Both the position numbers and the translations under genes were made by a program. Below, piece by piece: positions 1-6,497 of a stretch of DNA of 13,092 nucleotides. Below the pieces are notes generated by a model, which saw only the letters and a list, made by a program, of their open reading frames with translations, did not search any database and was not told where the DNA came from. Numbering within the stretch: position 1 is the stretch's first letter; each line of letters starts with the position of its first letter. This stretch comes from an uncultured Oscillospiraceae bacterium (lineage in GTDB: Bacteria; Bacillota; Clostridia; Oscillospirales; Oscillospiraceae), in NCBI GenBank assembly GCA_910587395.1, contig CAJULJ010000067.1, positions 1 to 13,092 on the forward strand, read 5' to 3'.

Positions 1-10
1 GTCTGAACAT

Positions 11-358
11 TTACCCCAGCACCTCCCGAAACCAGGCCAGGATCCGCTTTTCGTACTTTTTGCGGATCCGCTTTTTCTTTGTGTGGACATAGCGGTGGAC
101 CAGTTCCGGCTCAAAAATCCGCGCCAGCCATACGGCGCTGGCCAGTTCCATGGCGTGGAAAAATTCCTGTATTCCCTCCGCCGCCACTTCCATGGTGATG
201 GACAGATCCGCCCACGCCTTTGACGCGGTGGCCATGGCCTCCGCCGCGTCCTCCGCCGAAACGCCGCCCGGCGTTATCTCCGGCAGTGGTTGGCTAATGT
301 CCACAGGCTGGGCGTCCATATAGGCCACCACGGGGCCGCTGCTGTTTTCAGGTCCCAC
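11..358 (-). CDS. Hypothetical protein, last gene of a phage-like trio
   Basis: Small protein of unknown function; I recognise no family. The first half is acidic and alanine-rich (SAEDAAEAMATASKAW, about residues 30-50). The last 30 residues are strongly basic (KKKRIRKKYEKRI), ending in a short hydrophobic tail, which could suit binding to nucleic acid or to a partner. Start choice: an ATG at 382 gives a 35-base overlap with the gene upstream and has no good ribosome site. A GTG at 358 lies 8 bases after GGGAGGG (373-367) and overlaps the upstream stop by only 11 bases, so I prefer it (115 aa). It is probably co-translated with the 348-824 gene. A stop codon is present at 11-13, so the gene is complete. 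Confidence 0.6.
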   Translation of the reverse strand: MGPENSSGPVVAYMDAQPVDISQPLPEITPGGVSAEDAAEAMATASKAWADLSITMEVAAEGIQEFFHAMELASAVWLARIFEPELVHRYVHTKKKRIRKKYEKRILAWFREVLG

Positions 359-824
359 TTGGCCAGCCCTCCCCGCGTTCATATCCCAGCAGAATATTGT
401 GGCCCATGTCGCCCAGGCTGTGCGCCAGGACCTCCAATTCCAGCAGGTCCGTGTATTTCAGGCCCATGGCGTCCAGGCGGGCGTGGAACTTTTTGGCCTT
501 TGCTGTGACCTCCCGGAACACGGCCCGCTCCTTGGCGTCGTCCTCCGCGTCATAGGCCGCTTGCAGGTCCTCCAGCTTAATCTCCCCGGCGGCGATCTTC
601 TGACAGAACTCCATGGCCCCGTCCAGGTGGAAATACTGGCGTCCTCCGGTACTGACCCGCCGCTGGTCCAGACTATCCCGGTTTGGGTCAATCGCCACAT
701 AATGGGCTGGCGCACAGGTGGCGGCCAGTTCCCGGTCCTCATAGATACAGAACGTCAAACCGTTTTGTTTTCCCACCAGGCCCCCATGACTTTGTCTAAA
801 CTTGATTTCCTTTCGTTTCGACAT
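348..824 (-). CDS. Hypothetical protein, middle gene of a phage-like trio
   Basis: A 158-residue soluble-looking protein without signal peptide or membrane segments. Family not recognised. The N-terminal half carries FCIYEDRELAAT, as of a small beta-rich domain. The second half is helical and charged (AYDAEDDAKERAVFREVTAKA), probably coiled-coil, followed by LLELEVLAHSLGDMGHNI. The start is secure: ATG at 824 is preceded by AGGAGG with a 5-base spacer, and this ribosome site overlaps the TAG stop of the HTH gene upstream (834-836). The three genes therefore read as one operon. The gene order (small HTH protein then unknowns) resembles prophage or integrative-element accessory regions, but nothing in the protein itself proves this. 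Confidence 0.65.
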   Translation of the reverse strand: MSKRKEIKFRQSHGGLVGKQNGLTFCIYEDRELAATCAPAHYVAIDPNRDSLDQRRVSTGGRQYFHLDGAMEFCQKIAAGEIKLEDLQAAYDAEDDAKERAVFREVTAKAKKFHARLDAMGLKYTDLLELEVLAHSLGDMGHNILLGYERGEGWPSGT

Positions 825-833
825 GTCGTCCTC

Positions 834-1115
834 CTATCTGCTGGCGGTGCCGCCCGCGCCCATGTCGGTGGGTTGCCCGGTCCGTTTGCCCCGCCGCTCC
901 AGCGACGCCTGCACCCGGCGCTGGGCCAGTTCCGCGCTATACCGCAGGCGCTGGTCCGGCAGGCGGGTCCCGTCCTGCCCTCTGGTCAGTTCCGTGTAAA
1001 TCACCGCCAGGGACTTGTCCAGGTGGGAGGAAATTTCTTTAGGCGTCCGCCCATCCTCCCACAGTTTTTCGATTTTTTGGCGATCTTCCAGGGTTCTGAA
1101 AGCATAATCGGCCAC
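834..1115 (-). CDS. IS30-type helix-turn-helix DNA-binding protein
   Basis: A 93-residue protein whose N-terminal part reads DRQKIEKLWEDGRTPKEISS followed by HLDKSLAVIYTELTRGQ. This is the classic IS30/HTH_38 layout: helix, turn, 'xEIAxxLxxSxxTIxxEL'. It is likely a small transcription regulator, or the DNA-binding remnant of a transposase-like protein; no DDE catalytic domain follows. The C-terminal 40 residues are basic (RRVQASLERRGKR). Start choice: an in-frame TTG at 1136 is possible, but GTG at 1115 follows GGAGG (1127-1123) at 7 bases and gives a cleaner N terminus (MADYAFRTLEDRQ). A hairpin with a T tract lies just upstream on the same strand. First gene of the operon reaching position 11. 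Confidence 0.6.
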   Translation of the reverse strand: MADYAFRTLEDRQKIEKLWEDGRTPKEISSHLDKSLAVIYTELTRGQDGTRLPDQRLRYSAELAQRRVQASLERRGKRTGQPTDMGAGGTASR

Positions 1116-1134
1116 GTCCTCACCTCCAAAATGC

Positions 1135-1180
1135 AAAAAAATTAGGTTACACTCGGTCGTCTGACCTTGTGTAACCTAAT
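1135..1180 (-). terminator. 40-base palindromic hairpin with T6 (minus strand)
   Basis: Arms 1141-1152 (ATTAGGTTACAC) and 1169-1180 are perfectly complementary over 12 bp. An inner GGTC/GACC stem (1155-1158 with 1163-1166) closes on a GTCT loop, with only a 2-base mismatch between the two stems. Read on the minus strand the hairpin is followed at once by TTTTTT (1140-1135), the form of an intrinsic terminator. It stands only 20-odd bases upstream of the HTH gene's start codon, where a terminator would act as an attenuator or stop antisense transcription from the right. It could instead be an operator or element-end palindrome. Confidence 0.55.
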
Positions 1181-1217
1181 ACTAATGCCTGCCTTGGCGG
1201 GACGGCATTTATTTTCC

Positions 1218-1246
1218 TTGTGTTTTCCCCGGTGGTCTGATAAAAT
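1218..1246 (+). promoter_or_regulatory. Sigma-A promoter for the transglutaminase/SLH gene
   Basis: -35 TTGTGT (1218-1223), 17-base spacer, -10 TAAAAT (1241-1246) with an extended-10 TG at 1238-1239. The ribosome site AGAAGGGAG is just before the ATG at 1299. Fits a housekeeping promoter with a leader of about 45 bases. Confidence 0.55.
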
Positions 1247-1298
1247 ATGCCAAAGGTGTGTTTAAAGCGCTTTGACATGAGAGAAGGGAGAACATCAC

Positions 1299-2885
1299 AT
1301 GAAGAAACGATGGATATCCATACTGCTCGCGCTGGTGCTGACCGTGGCCCTGCTGCCCACCTCGGCTCAGGCGGCCACGGTTCAGGATAAGGCGGGAACA
1401 AATCTGGCGGGGGTGGAGCGGCGGCTTTATGAGGCGATGGAAAGCAATGTCGCGGCGGTGGCCTCGGGGAGCAGGACCAGCACCTCGATCACCATCTCCC
1501 TCAAGAGCGATGAAATGTCCTGGACCGCGCGGGAGCTGGGCCTTTCCCGCATCAGCAGGGGAAATGTGTCCGATTCTCTGGACCAAAAGTTTAATGAGAC
1601 CCTGGATTTAGAGAAAATCTACACCTGCCTGGAGCTGAATTTCCCCTTTGAGATGTTTTGGGCGTATAATGCCTGGCACTGGAGCTACAACTACCGGTAT
1701 ACCGACAGCAAGGCATGGATCACGGACATTACCTTTTCACTGGATGCGGCCCCTGCCTACCGGGGCGGCAGCATCTCCGCAGTGGACTCCGGCAAGATAG
1801 CCCGGGCCCGCTCGGTGATGGAGACGGTGGAATCCATCGTCCAGGCCAACGAGTACAAGTCCGACTACGAAAAGCTGACGGCCTACCGGGACGCGATCTG
1901 CGCCCGGGTCTCCTATAACTGGGATGTTTACAAGGAATGGGTGAAGGACGACCATATGTTTGGCGACCCGTGGCAGCTGATTTACGTCTTTGACGACGAT
2001 CCCGCCACCAACGTGCTGTGCGAGGGCTATGCCAAGGCGTTCAAGCTCCTGTGCGATCTGTCTGAATTCGACGGGGATGTGACGTGCTATCTGGTGGAAG
2101 GCACGATGGGCTATGAGGGCCATATGTGGAATGTGGTCCGAATGGGAGATGGAAACTTCTACCTGGTGGACGTGACCAACAGCGACACCGGCATGGCCGG
2201 CGAGCACGGCGGACTGTTCCTGGCCGGCGCCTCCGGGAGCGGTCAGAGATACGTCGTCTCCAACGGCAAATGGGAATATACTTACACCTATCGGGAGGAT
2301 CAGGCGGGCCTGTTCACCGGCGGCTACCTGCCCTTGAGCGCCGCCGCCTATTCGCCGGACAGCGATCCCTCCGTCCGCCGGGGCTTCGAGGACGTACCCG
2401 CGTCGGAGTATTACGCGGAACCGGTGGCCTGGGCCGTGAAGCATGGCATCACCACGGGCACCTCCCCCACCACCTTCTCCCCCGGCGATCCCTGCACCCA
2501 CGCGCAGATCATTACCTTCCTGTGGCGGGCGATGGGCGAGCCCGCCGGGGAGGGGGACGCGCCCGCCGGGGCGGACCAGAACGAGTACTACTATGAGGCG
2601 GTGCGCTGGGCCGCGGGGCTGGACATGCTGTGGGAGGAGTTTGACCCCAACGCGGGTTGCAGCCGGGCGGACGCCGTGTGGTATATGTGGAATGCCAATC
2701 TTCAGCCTGAAGCCGATCTCTCCTCCTCCTTCCAGGATGTGCCGGACACCAGTGTATACGCCGACGCGGTGAACTGGGCGGTAAGCAGGGAGATCACCAA
2801 GGGCACCGGCGAGACCGCCTTCGACCCCTGGACGATCTGTACCCGGGGGCAGATCGTCACCTTCCTGTATCGGAGCGCTTCGTAG
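1299..2885 (+). CDS. Secreted transglutaminase-like protein with three SLH domains
   Basis: 528 residues. The N terminus is a signal peptide (MKKRWISILLALVLTVALL, cleaved near AQA-A at about residue 26). The middle holds a transglutaminase-like (papain-fold) domain: Cys241 in LCEGYAKAF, His275 in GHMWNVV and Asp291 in LVDVTN form the expected catalytic triad in the right order and spacing. Three S-layer homology repeats follow (about 363-415, 423-475, 478-528), each with the FxDVP...YYxxAVxWA...G.TTGT..TTFxP pattern; the second is more divergent (no ITxG motif). SLH repeats normally bind pyruvylated secondary cell-wall polymers, so the enzyme should sit on the cell surface and may cross-link or cleave protein or peptide bonds there. 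The substrate cannot be told from sequence. Single-gene unit with its own promoter and terminator. Confidence 0.85.
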   Translation: MKKRWISILLALVLTVALLPTSAQAATVQDKAGTNLAGVERRLYEAMESNVAAVASGSRTSTSITISLKSDEMSWTARELGLSRISRGNVSDSLDQKFNETLDLEKIYTCLELNFPFEMFWAYNAWHWSYNYRYTDSKAWITDITFSLDAAPAYRGGSISAVDSGKIARARSVMETVESIVQANEYKSDYEKLTAYRDAICARVSYNWDVYKEWVKDDHMFGDPWQLIYVFDDDPATNVLCEGYAKAFKLLCDLSEFDGDVTCYLVEGTMGYEGHMWNVVRMGDGNFYLVDVTNSDTGMAGEHGGLFLAGASGSGQRYVVSNGKWEYTYTYREDQAGLFTGGYLPLSAAAYSPDSDPSVRRGFEDVPASEYYAEPVAWAVKHGITTGTSPTTFSPGDPCTHAQIITFLWRAMGEPAGEGDAPAGADQNEYYYEAVRWAAGLDMLWEEFDPNAGCSRADAVWYMWNANLQPEADLSSSFQDVPDTSVYADAVNWAVSREITKGTGETAFDPWTICTRGQIVTFLYRSAS

Positions 2886-2923
2886 AAAAAACCGCCCTCT
2901 CCACTGAGAGGGCGGCCTTTTTA
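2886..2923. terminator. Bidirectional intrinsic terminator
   Basis: A perfect 10-bp stem (2892-2901 with 2906-2915) and CACT loop, followed by CCTTTTT on the plus strand and preceded by AAAAAA (2886-2891), which reads as TTTTTT on the minus strand. It serves the plus-strand SLH gene and the convergent minus-strand kinase gene; the plus T tract overlaps the kinase stop codon (2921-2923). Confidence 0.9.
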
Positions 2924-3535
2924 CGCTTCCGGGTTTTGCGCCACGTCCAGAATCAGCTGAGCGCACCGCTCGATGCCCACCAGGCTGGAGTCCAGGGACA
3001 GGTGGTAGTTCTGGCTCATGCCCCAGTCCCGGTCGGCGTAGTGCCTGTAGTAGGCACGGCGGCGCTTATCCTTCTCCTCCAGGCGCTTCTCGGGGGCCAC
3101 GTCGGACTCGCCGTACAGCCGCACCACCCGGTCCGCCCGGTGGGGGATGGGGGCGTGGATGAATACGTTGAGCACGTCCGCGCGTTCCCGCAGGATGTAG
3201 TCGGCGCAGCGCCCCACGATGACGCAGGGACCCTTCTCCGCCAGCTCCAGAATGACCCGGCACTGGATGACCCACAGGAAATCTGCGGTGGACAGTCCGT
3301 TCATGTGCTGCCTGGGGCCGCCCCCGGCGAAGGCGTAGGACAGCAGAGACTGCCAGGGAGAGGCGTACTCCCCCTCCTGCTCGATGAATTTCTCGTCGAA
3401 GCCGGTTTCCACCGCCACCTGCTTCACCAGCTCTTTGTCATAATAGGGCACGCCCAGCAGCTCGGCCACCCGGTGGCCCACGGACCGGCCGCCGGAGCCA
3501 AACTCCCGGCTGATGGTAATGATTTGCTTGCTCAT
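2921..3535 (-). CDS. Cytidylate kinase-like family protein
   Basis: 204 residues, from the ATG at 3535. The N terminus ITISREFGSGGRSVGHRVAE is the variant P-loop (SRExGSGGrxxg) of the AAA_33/cytidylate-kinase-like family (Cytidylate_kin2), not of canonical Cmk. Further family features are DKELVKQVA, CVIVGRCADYIL and the arginine-rich lid EEKDKRRRAYYRHY near residue 165. The predicted role is a cytoplasmic nucleotide or small-molecule kinase; for this branch the real substrate is unknown. The TGA of the upstream phosphopantetheinyl transferase overlaps the ATG (TGATG), and AAGGAGGG precedes it, so the two are translationally coupled. A longer TTG start at 3538 is possible but unneeded. Confidence 0.85.
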   Translation of the reverse strand: MSKQIITISREFGSGGRSVGHRVAELLGVPYYDKELVKQVAVETGFDEKFIEQEGEYASPWQSLLSYAFAGGGPRQHMNGLSTADFLWVIQCRVILELAEKGPCVIVGRCADYILRERADVLNVFIHAPIPHRADRVVRLYGESDVAPEKRLEEKDKRRRAYYRHYADRDWGMSQNYHLSLDSSLVGIERCAQLILDVAQNPEA

Positions 3536-4053
3536 CAAAAACCCTCCTTCTCGCAGTCGGTTTCCAGCCAGATGATGTCATCAGGGGGGGCGTCATGGCA
3601 GCACACCGCCGCCCGCCAGCCCTTCCCGGCGTAGCTTTTGTATGGGCAGGGGGGAGGCGTCTCGACCCCATGGGGCGGGTACAGGGGGGAATCCTCCCGC
3701 TTGCACCAGCTCTCCTTCAGCGTCCACAGGCGGTAGAAGTCCCCCCAGGAGCCGCTGAATTGAGCCAGCTCCCGTTCGCTCAGCACCCGCTGAGGCAGGT
3801 CCGTCCGGCGGGGACGGACGATTTCCACGTCAACTCCCACCGGAGCGCCGGACAGGGCGCACAGGGCCAGCCCGCCGCTGTGGGACAGGGAGAACCAGCG
3901 GTCCTCCAACCCTTGAAACAGGGGCTTGCCCCTTGGGGAGCGCTCCACCGGGGGCAGAGCGCCCCAGCCCCAGTACAGCCGGACGGCCCGCTCCAGCAGC
4001 GGCCAGGCCAGCTGCCGCGCGTCCGCTCCAGCAGCGCCATAGATGGCAGTCAT
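3535..4053 (-). CDS. 4'-phosphopantetheinyl transferase (Sfp-type)
   Basis: 172 residues, somewhat shorter than Sfp (about 220), with the core intact. SPRGKPLF (about 39-46) is the P1 motif, FSLSHSGGLALCAL the P1a/SHS motif, VGVDVEIV the Mg-binding motif (Asp and Glu), and FYRLWTLKESWCKR the WxxKEA-like motif. The enzyme moves the phosphopantetheine arm of CoA onto a serine of an acyl or peptidyl carrier protein. The short C-terminal part and absent carrier-protein genes nearby leave the partner open. The ATG at 4053 follows AAGGAGG at 6 bases and lies about 25 bases downstream of a consensus promoter. First gene of a two-gene operon with the kinase-like gene. Confidence 0.87.
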   Translation of the reverse strand: MTAIYGAAGADARQLAWPLLERAVRLYWGWGALPPVERSPRGKPLFQGLEDRWFSLSHSGGLALCALSGAPVGVDVEIVRPRRTDLPQRVLSERELAQFSGSWGDFYRLWTLKESWCKREDSPLYPPHGVETPPPCPYKSYAGKGWRAAVCCHDAPPDDIIWLETDCEKEGF

Positions 4054-4083
4054 GGTCCGCCTCCTTGCCGCTTATTTATATAT

Positions 4084-4112
4084 ATTATACAATAGGGCCG
4101 TCCAAATTTCAA
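4084..4112 (-). promoter_or_regulatory. Sigma-A promoter for the phosphopantetheinyl transferase operon
   Basis: On the minus strand: -35 TTGAAA (4112-4107), 17-base spacer, -10 TATAAT (4089-4084), followed by an AT-rich stretch. Near-consensus with ideal spacing, about 30 bases before the ATG at 4053. Confidence 0.8.
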
Positions 4113-4122
4113 GCCTCAGCGT

Positions 4123-4163
4123 AAAAAATGCCGCACAGGCCGGTGTGACCCGGTCTGTGCGGC
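4123..4163 (-). terminator. Intrinsic terminator of the rubrerythrin gene
   Basis: GCCGCACAG (4130-4138) pairs with CTGTGCGGC (4155-4163), with an inner GC extension. On the minus strand it is followed by ATTTTTT (4129-4123). It lies directly after the rubrerythrin stop codon at 4176-4178. Confidence 0.85.
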
Positions 4164-4175
4164 GTTTGCGTCATA

Positions 4176-4808
4176 TTATCCTCGCGCGGTGTAGGGGGCC
4201 CAGTCCAGCCGGATGAAAAAGTCCTGGCCGTGGCGGCAGACGGGGCAGGTTTGAGGCGCGATGGTGGACTTGATGATCTCCCCGCAGTTCAGGCACATCC
4301 ACAGCGTCTCCTCCTTTTCCGCGAACAGCATCCCCTGCTCCAGCAGGTCGGCCATCATGCCGAAGCGGTCGCCGTGGACCTTTTCGATCTGGGCGATGAG
4401 CTCAAACTGCCCGCCGATGAGGTCAAAGCCCTCCTCATGGGCGATCTTGGCGAATTCGGCGTAGTCATGCTCAAACTCCTGGTACTCGTTGTGGCGGGCG
4501 GCCTTGAGCAGGTCCAGGGTTTTGTCGGACAGGTCGATGGGGTAGTTGCCGTCGATGGTGATGTTTTTTCCCGCGGAGGGCAGCAGCAGGTCATAGAACA
4601 CCTTGGCGTGGGCCCTTTCCTGGTCGGCGGTGAACTCGAAGACACGGGCGGCCACCTCCAGCTTTTCCTTCCGGGCGGCGGAGGCGGCAATGGTGTAGCG
4701 GTTGCGGGCCTGGCTCTCCCCGGCGAAGGAGCGCATCAGGTTTTCCCTGGTGCGGCTGTCCATGAAGTCCAGATTGCCCTTGTGGTAGTTTTGGTAGACG
4801 TTTGGCAT
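4176..4808 (-). CDS. Rubrerythrin (diiron peroxidase with rubredoxin domain)
   Basis: 210 residues. The ferritin-like four-helix domain comes first (about 15-165), with diiron ligands visible in FAGESQARNRY, ADQERAHAK (ExxH) and EYQEFEHDYAEFA. A rubredoxin-like domain closes the protein: CLNCGEIIKS, then CPVCRHGQDFF, four cysteines for one iron. Rubrerythrins reduce hydrogen peroxide in anaerobes using electrons from rubredoxin or NADH oxidoreductases, in the cytoplasm. Start: a longer ORF begins at 4910, but GGAGGG stands 6 bases before the ATG at 4808, giving MPNVYQNYHKGNLDF, the usual family N terminus. Single gene with its own terminator. Confidence 0.9.
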   Translation of the reverse strand: MPNVYQNYHKGNLDFMDSRTRENLMRSFAGESQARNRYTIAASAARKEKLEVAARVFEFTADQERAHAKVFYDLLLPSAGKNITIDGNYPIDLSDKTLDLLKAARHNEYQEFEHDYAEFAKIAHEEGFDLIGGQFELIAQIEKVHGDRFGMMADLLEQGMLFAEKEETLWMCLNCGEIIKSTIAPQTCPVCRHGQDFFIRLDWAPYTARG

Positions 4809-4884
4809 ATTGTTCCCTCCAAATGTATTGGTGAGAACAGTATGCCCCTTTTTTTGAAAAACTTGCGCCCTGTTTTTGATTGTC

Positions 4885-4912
4885 ACCGGCCCGCCCGGCG
4901 GGGAATACACTG
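4885..4912 (+). promoter_or_regulatory. Possible sigma-K-like promoter before dpaA
   Basis: AC at 4885-4886, then 17 bases, then AATACACTG (4904-4912), which matches ATAnnnT of the sigma-K -10 (CATAnnnTA). No convincing sigma-A pair is present. spoVFA is a mother-cell, sigma-K-driven gene in Bacillus, so the match is in the expected place, but the motif is loose and could be chance. Confidence 0.3.
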
Positions 4913-4957
4913 GATTGATGACGAACAGGGCCGGATGGCCCGGACAGGAGGTTTATC

Positions 4958-5344
4958 ATGCTGTGGGCAAAAAACATCTGGGTGGCGGGAGGTGATCCCC
5001 GTCAGGCGGCGCTGGCCGAGCTGCTGGCCGACGACGGCCACAGCGTACATACCTATGCCCTGGAGTGGGGCGAGGGAATGAGGTGCGAGCCGTCCATGGC
5101 GGGGGCGGACCGGGCGGACTGTGTGGTGCTGCCCCTCCCGGCGGCAGGGCCGGACGGAAAGCTGAACGCGCCGCTGGCGGCGGAGAGCCACAGCTTGACG
5201 CAGGTGCTGGACGCCCTGCGCCCGGGACAGCTGGTCTGTGCCGGCATGGTGGAGGACGGCTTGAGGCGGCTGGCGGAGGAGCGCGATCTGGAGCTGCGAG
5301 ACTATTTTGCTCGGGAGGAGCTGGCGGTGCTCAACGCCATCCCT
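4958..5344 (+). pseudogene. dpaA: Dipicolinate synthase subunit A, 5' part, interrupted
   Basis: From ATG 4958 (AGGAGG, 6-base spacer) the product follows DpaA/SpoVFA: NIWVAGGDPRQAALAELLAD, then ADCVVLPLPAAGPDG, then LDALRPGQLVCAG, then DYFAREELAVLNAIP ending at residue 129. The family continues with TAEGAIQ and a Rossmann-type NAD(P)-binding domain to roughly 290 residues. Here the sequence turns into unrelated codons right after NAIP, although the frame stays open to 5707, antisense to a foreign gene. With subunit B the enzyme makes dipicolinic acid for the spore core, in the mother cell. The window shows only the N-terminal domain. The 3' part should lie beyond the right edge if an element inserted here. 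It could be restored by excision, or be a dead gene. That the 5' part is dpaA is secure; the exact break is read against recalled family sequence. Confidence 0.85.
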
Positions 5345-5383
5345 GCCGTGTTAGCGGTATGGCAACAGTGGGGAGAAGGGGGC

Positions 5384-5418
5384 GAATGCCCGGGCGGGTG
5401 GGTCCCGCTCGGGCATTT
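5384..5418. repeat. GC-rich hairpin at the element's left end
   Basis: AATGCCCG (5385-5392) pairs with CGGGCATT (5410-5417), and an inner GCGGG (5394-5398) pairs with CCCGC (5404-5408) around a short loop. It lies about 40 bases inside the dpaA break and downstream of the minus-strand cassette. No T tract follows on either strand, so it is an atypical terminator for the cassette or a structural feature of the element end. Confidence 0.5.
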
Positions 5419-5455
5419 CGTGCGACAGAAACGATGGTACGCTGGATATTGCGGC

Positions 5456-6496
5456 TTATTCTGTGATGGGAAATCCTTTCTCCTCCATAAATGCATCGGC
5501 TGTGCGAATAGATTTTTCTATTTCTTCATGGTTCACTGTGTTCAATTTAGAATCTCCTTCCGCAACAAGAACCAGCTTCACCTTGCACATTTGGAACAGC
5601 ATATTGACCAGCAAAACGGTATTTTCAGTTGTCAGCTTTTCCTGTTCGCTGTACTGGTTCCAGTCCGTTTTTCCGTTTACAATAACCATTTGCTCCAGAT
5701 TATTTAAGTGGAGCTGATACACCCGGTTGACGGACAGAAGGGATTTCTCAAAGCGCTGCTCCGTATCGTATAAGTCTTTCAGATACGAACAAATCTGCGA
5801 GATTTCTTTTTGCGCCATCCACATCTGCTCCATAGCCTTGTCAGCTTTGTTCGATATGGCGCCGCCTGCGATGTTGAAGATAATTCCGCCAACCAGGAGA
5901 CCAACGCCCAGCGTAGTTGCGCCAAGGATTGTGGAACCCAAAGCCATTCCACCACCGCCTGCCGCGATAGCGCCGCCACCCAGGGCAGCTAAAGTGGCAT
6001 TGGTTGCGGCGACGCCGCTCAGAGAGGCGATAGCGGTTCCAGTGGACGCAGTGCCCAAAGCCATCACTGCCGCCGTGGTAGCTCCGGCCGCAGCAAATCC
6101 TCCGGCAGTGCCCAGCGCGGCACCTCCCAAGCCGCCCAGCAAAACCCCGGCGCCAACATAGGCTTTTTCTAACTCCTCCGCATCATAGGAGGGGATTTCA
6201 ACATCGTCCTTTTTGTAGGATTTGAACTCAGGTTTGTTTTGAATGCGTTCAAAAATAGTGCTGAACCGCTTGAAGCTGGACAGGATTTCCAACTCCTTTT
6301 TGCCAAGCTCGTCCATTGCGGCTGTGGTCTTTTTGTTTTCGTCCTCAAACCGCTTGATGTTTTTCTCATGCTTGGATTGCGCCTTCTTCATGGTGTCGTT
6401 GGCCTTTTTCATTTTTACGCCGCCGTGTACTGCTCCACCAACCCCTGCGGCAGCGGCAATAGCCGCCCCTGCTCCTAAAATCAACGGTAATGGCAT
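5456..6496 (-). CDS. Glycine-zipper membrane protein, third gene of unknown cassette
   Basis: 346 residues, three regions. Residues 4-28 are a hydrophobic Ala/Gly helix. Residues about 29-100 are charged and probably coiled-coil (MKKANDTMKKAQSKHEKNIK). Residues about 113-214 are a long run of Gly/Ala-rich hydrophobic segments with GxxxG spacing (GGLGGAALGTAGGFAAAG, LGGGAIAAGGGGMALG), which would insert into a membrane as a glycine zipper, like pore-forming or colicin-type hairpins. The last 130 residues are helical and charged. Enzyme motifs are absent. The ATG at 6496 sits one base after the stop of the previous gene, whose last codons contain its ribosome site AGGAGG. Base use is lower in GC than the chromosomal genes to the left. 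Function unknown; a pore-forming effector is an inference. Confidence 0.75.
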   Translation of the reverse strand: MPLPLILGAGAAIAAAAGVGGAVHGGVKMKKANDTMKKAQSKHEKNIKRFEDENKKTTAAMDELGKKELEILSSFKRFSTIFERIQNKPEFKSYKKDDVEIPSYDAEELEKAYVGAGVLLGGLGGAALGTAGGFAAAGATTAAVMALGTASTGTAIASLSGVAATNATLAALGGGAIAAGGGGMALGSTILGATTLGVGLLVGGIIFNIAGGAISNKADKAMEQMWMAQKEISQICSYLKDLYDTEQRFEKSLLSVNRVYQLHLNNLEQMVIVNGKTDWNQYSEQEKLTTENTVLLVNMLFQMCKVKLVLVAEGDSKLNTVNHEEIEKSIRTADAFMEEKGFPITE

Positions 6497-6497
6497 T

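Larger units (their letters stand above)
1..1180. mobile_element. Probable edge of a prophage or integrative element
   Basis: Three short, overlapping or abutting minus-strand genes with phage-like compactness: an IS30-type HTH protein followed by two small unknown proteins. They end abruptly against a palindrome at 1141-1180, after which a housekeeping-style secreted protein gene begins on the other strand. No integrase, structural phage gene or attachment repeat is visible, so this assignment is inferred from gene style only. The element, if real, continues to the left of the window. Confidence 0.35.

Noticed and set aside
1737..2966. 409-residue minus-strand open frame opposite the SLH gene
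   Set aside because: Antisense shadow of a high-GC gene; low-complexity Gly/Arg/His composition, and the plus strand has clear domains.
3595..4095. Plus-strand frames opposite the transferase, kinase and rubrerythrin genes
   Set aside because: Shadows of GC-rich minus-strand genes with promoters and terminators of their own.
5345..5707. Continuation of the dpaA frame into the element as a real fusion protein
   Set aside because: After residue 129 the sequence is unlike any DpaA and from 5456 lies antisense to the 346-aa cassette gene; an open frame by chance.
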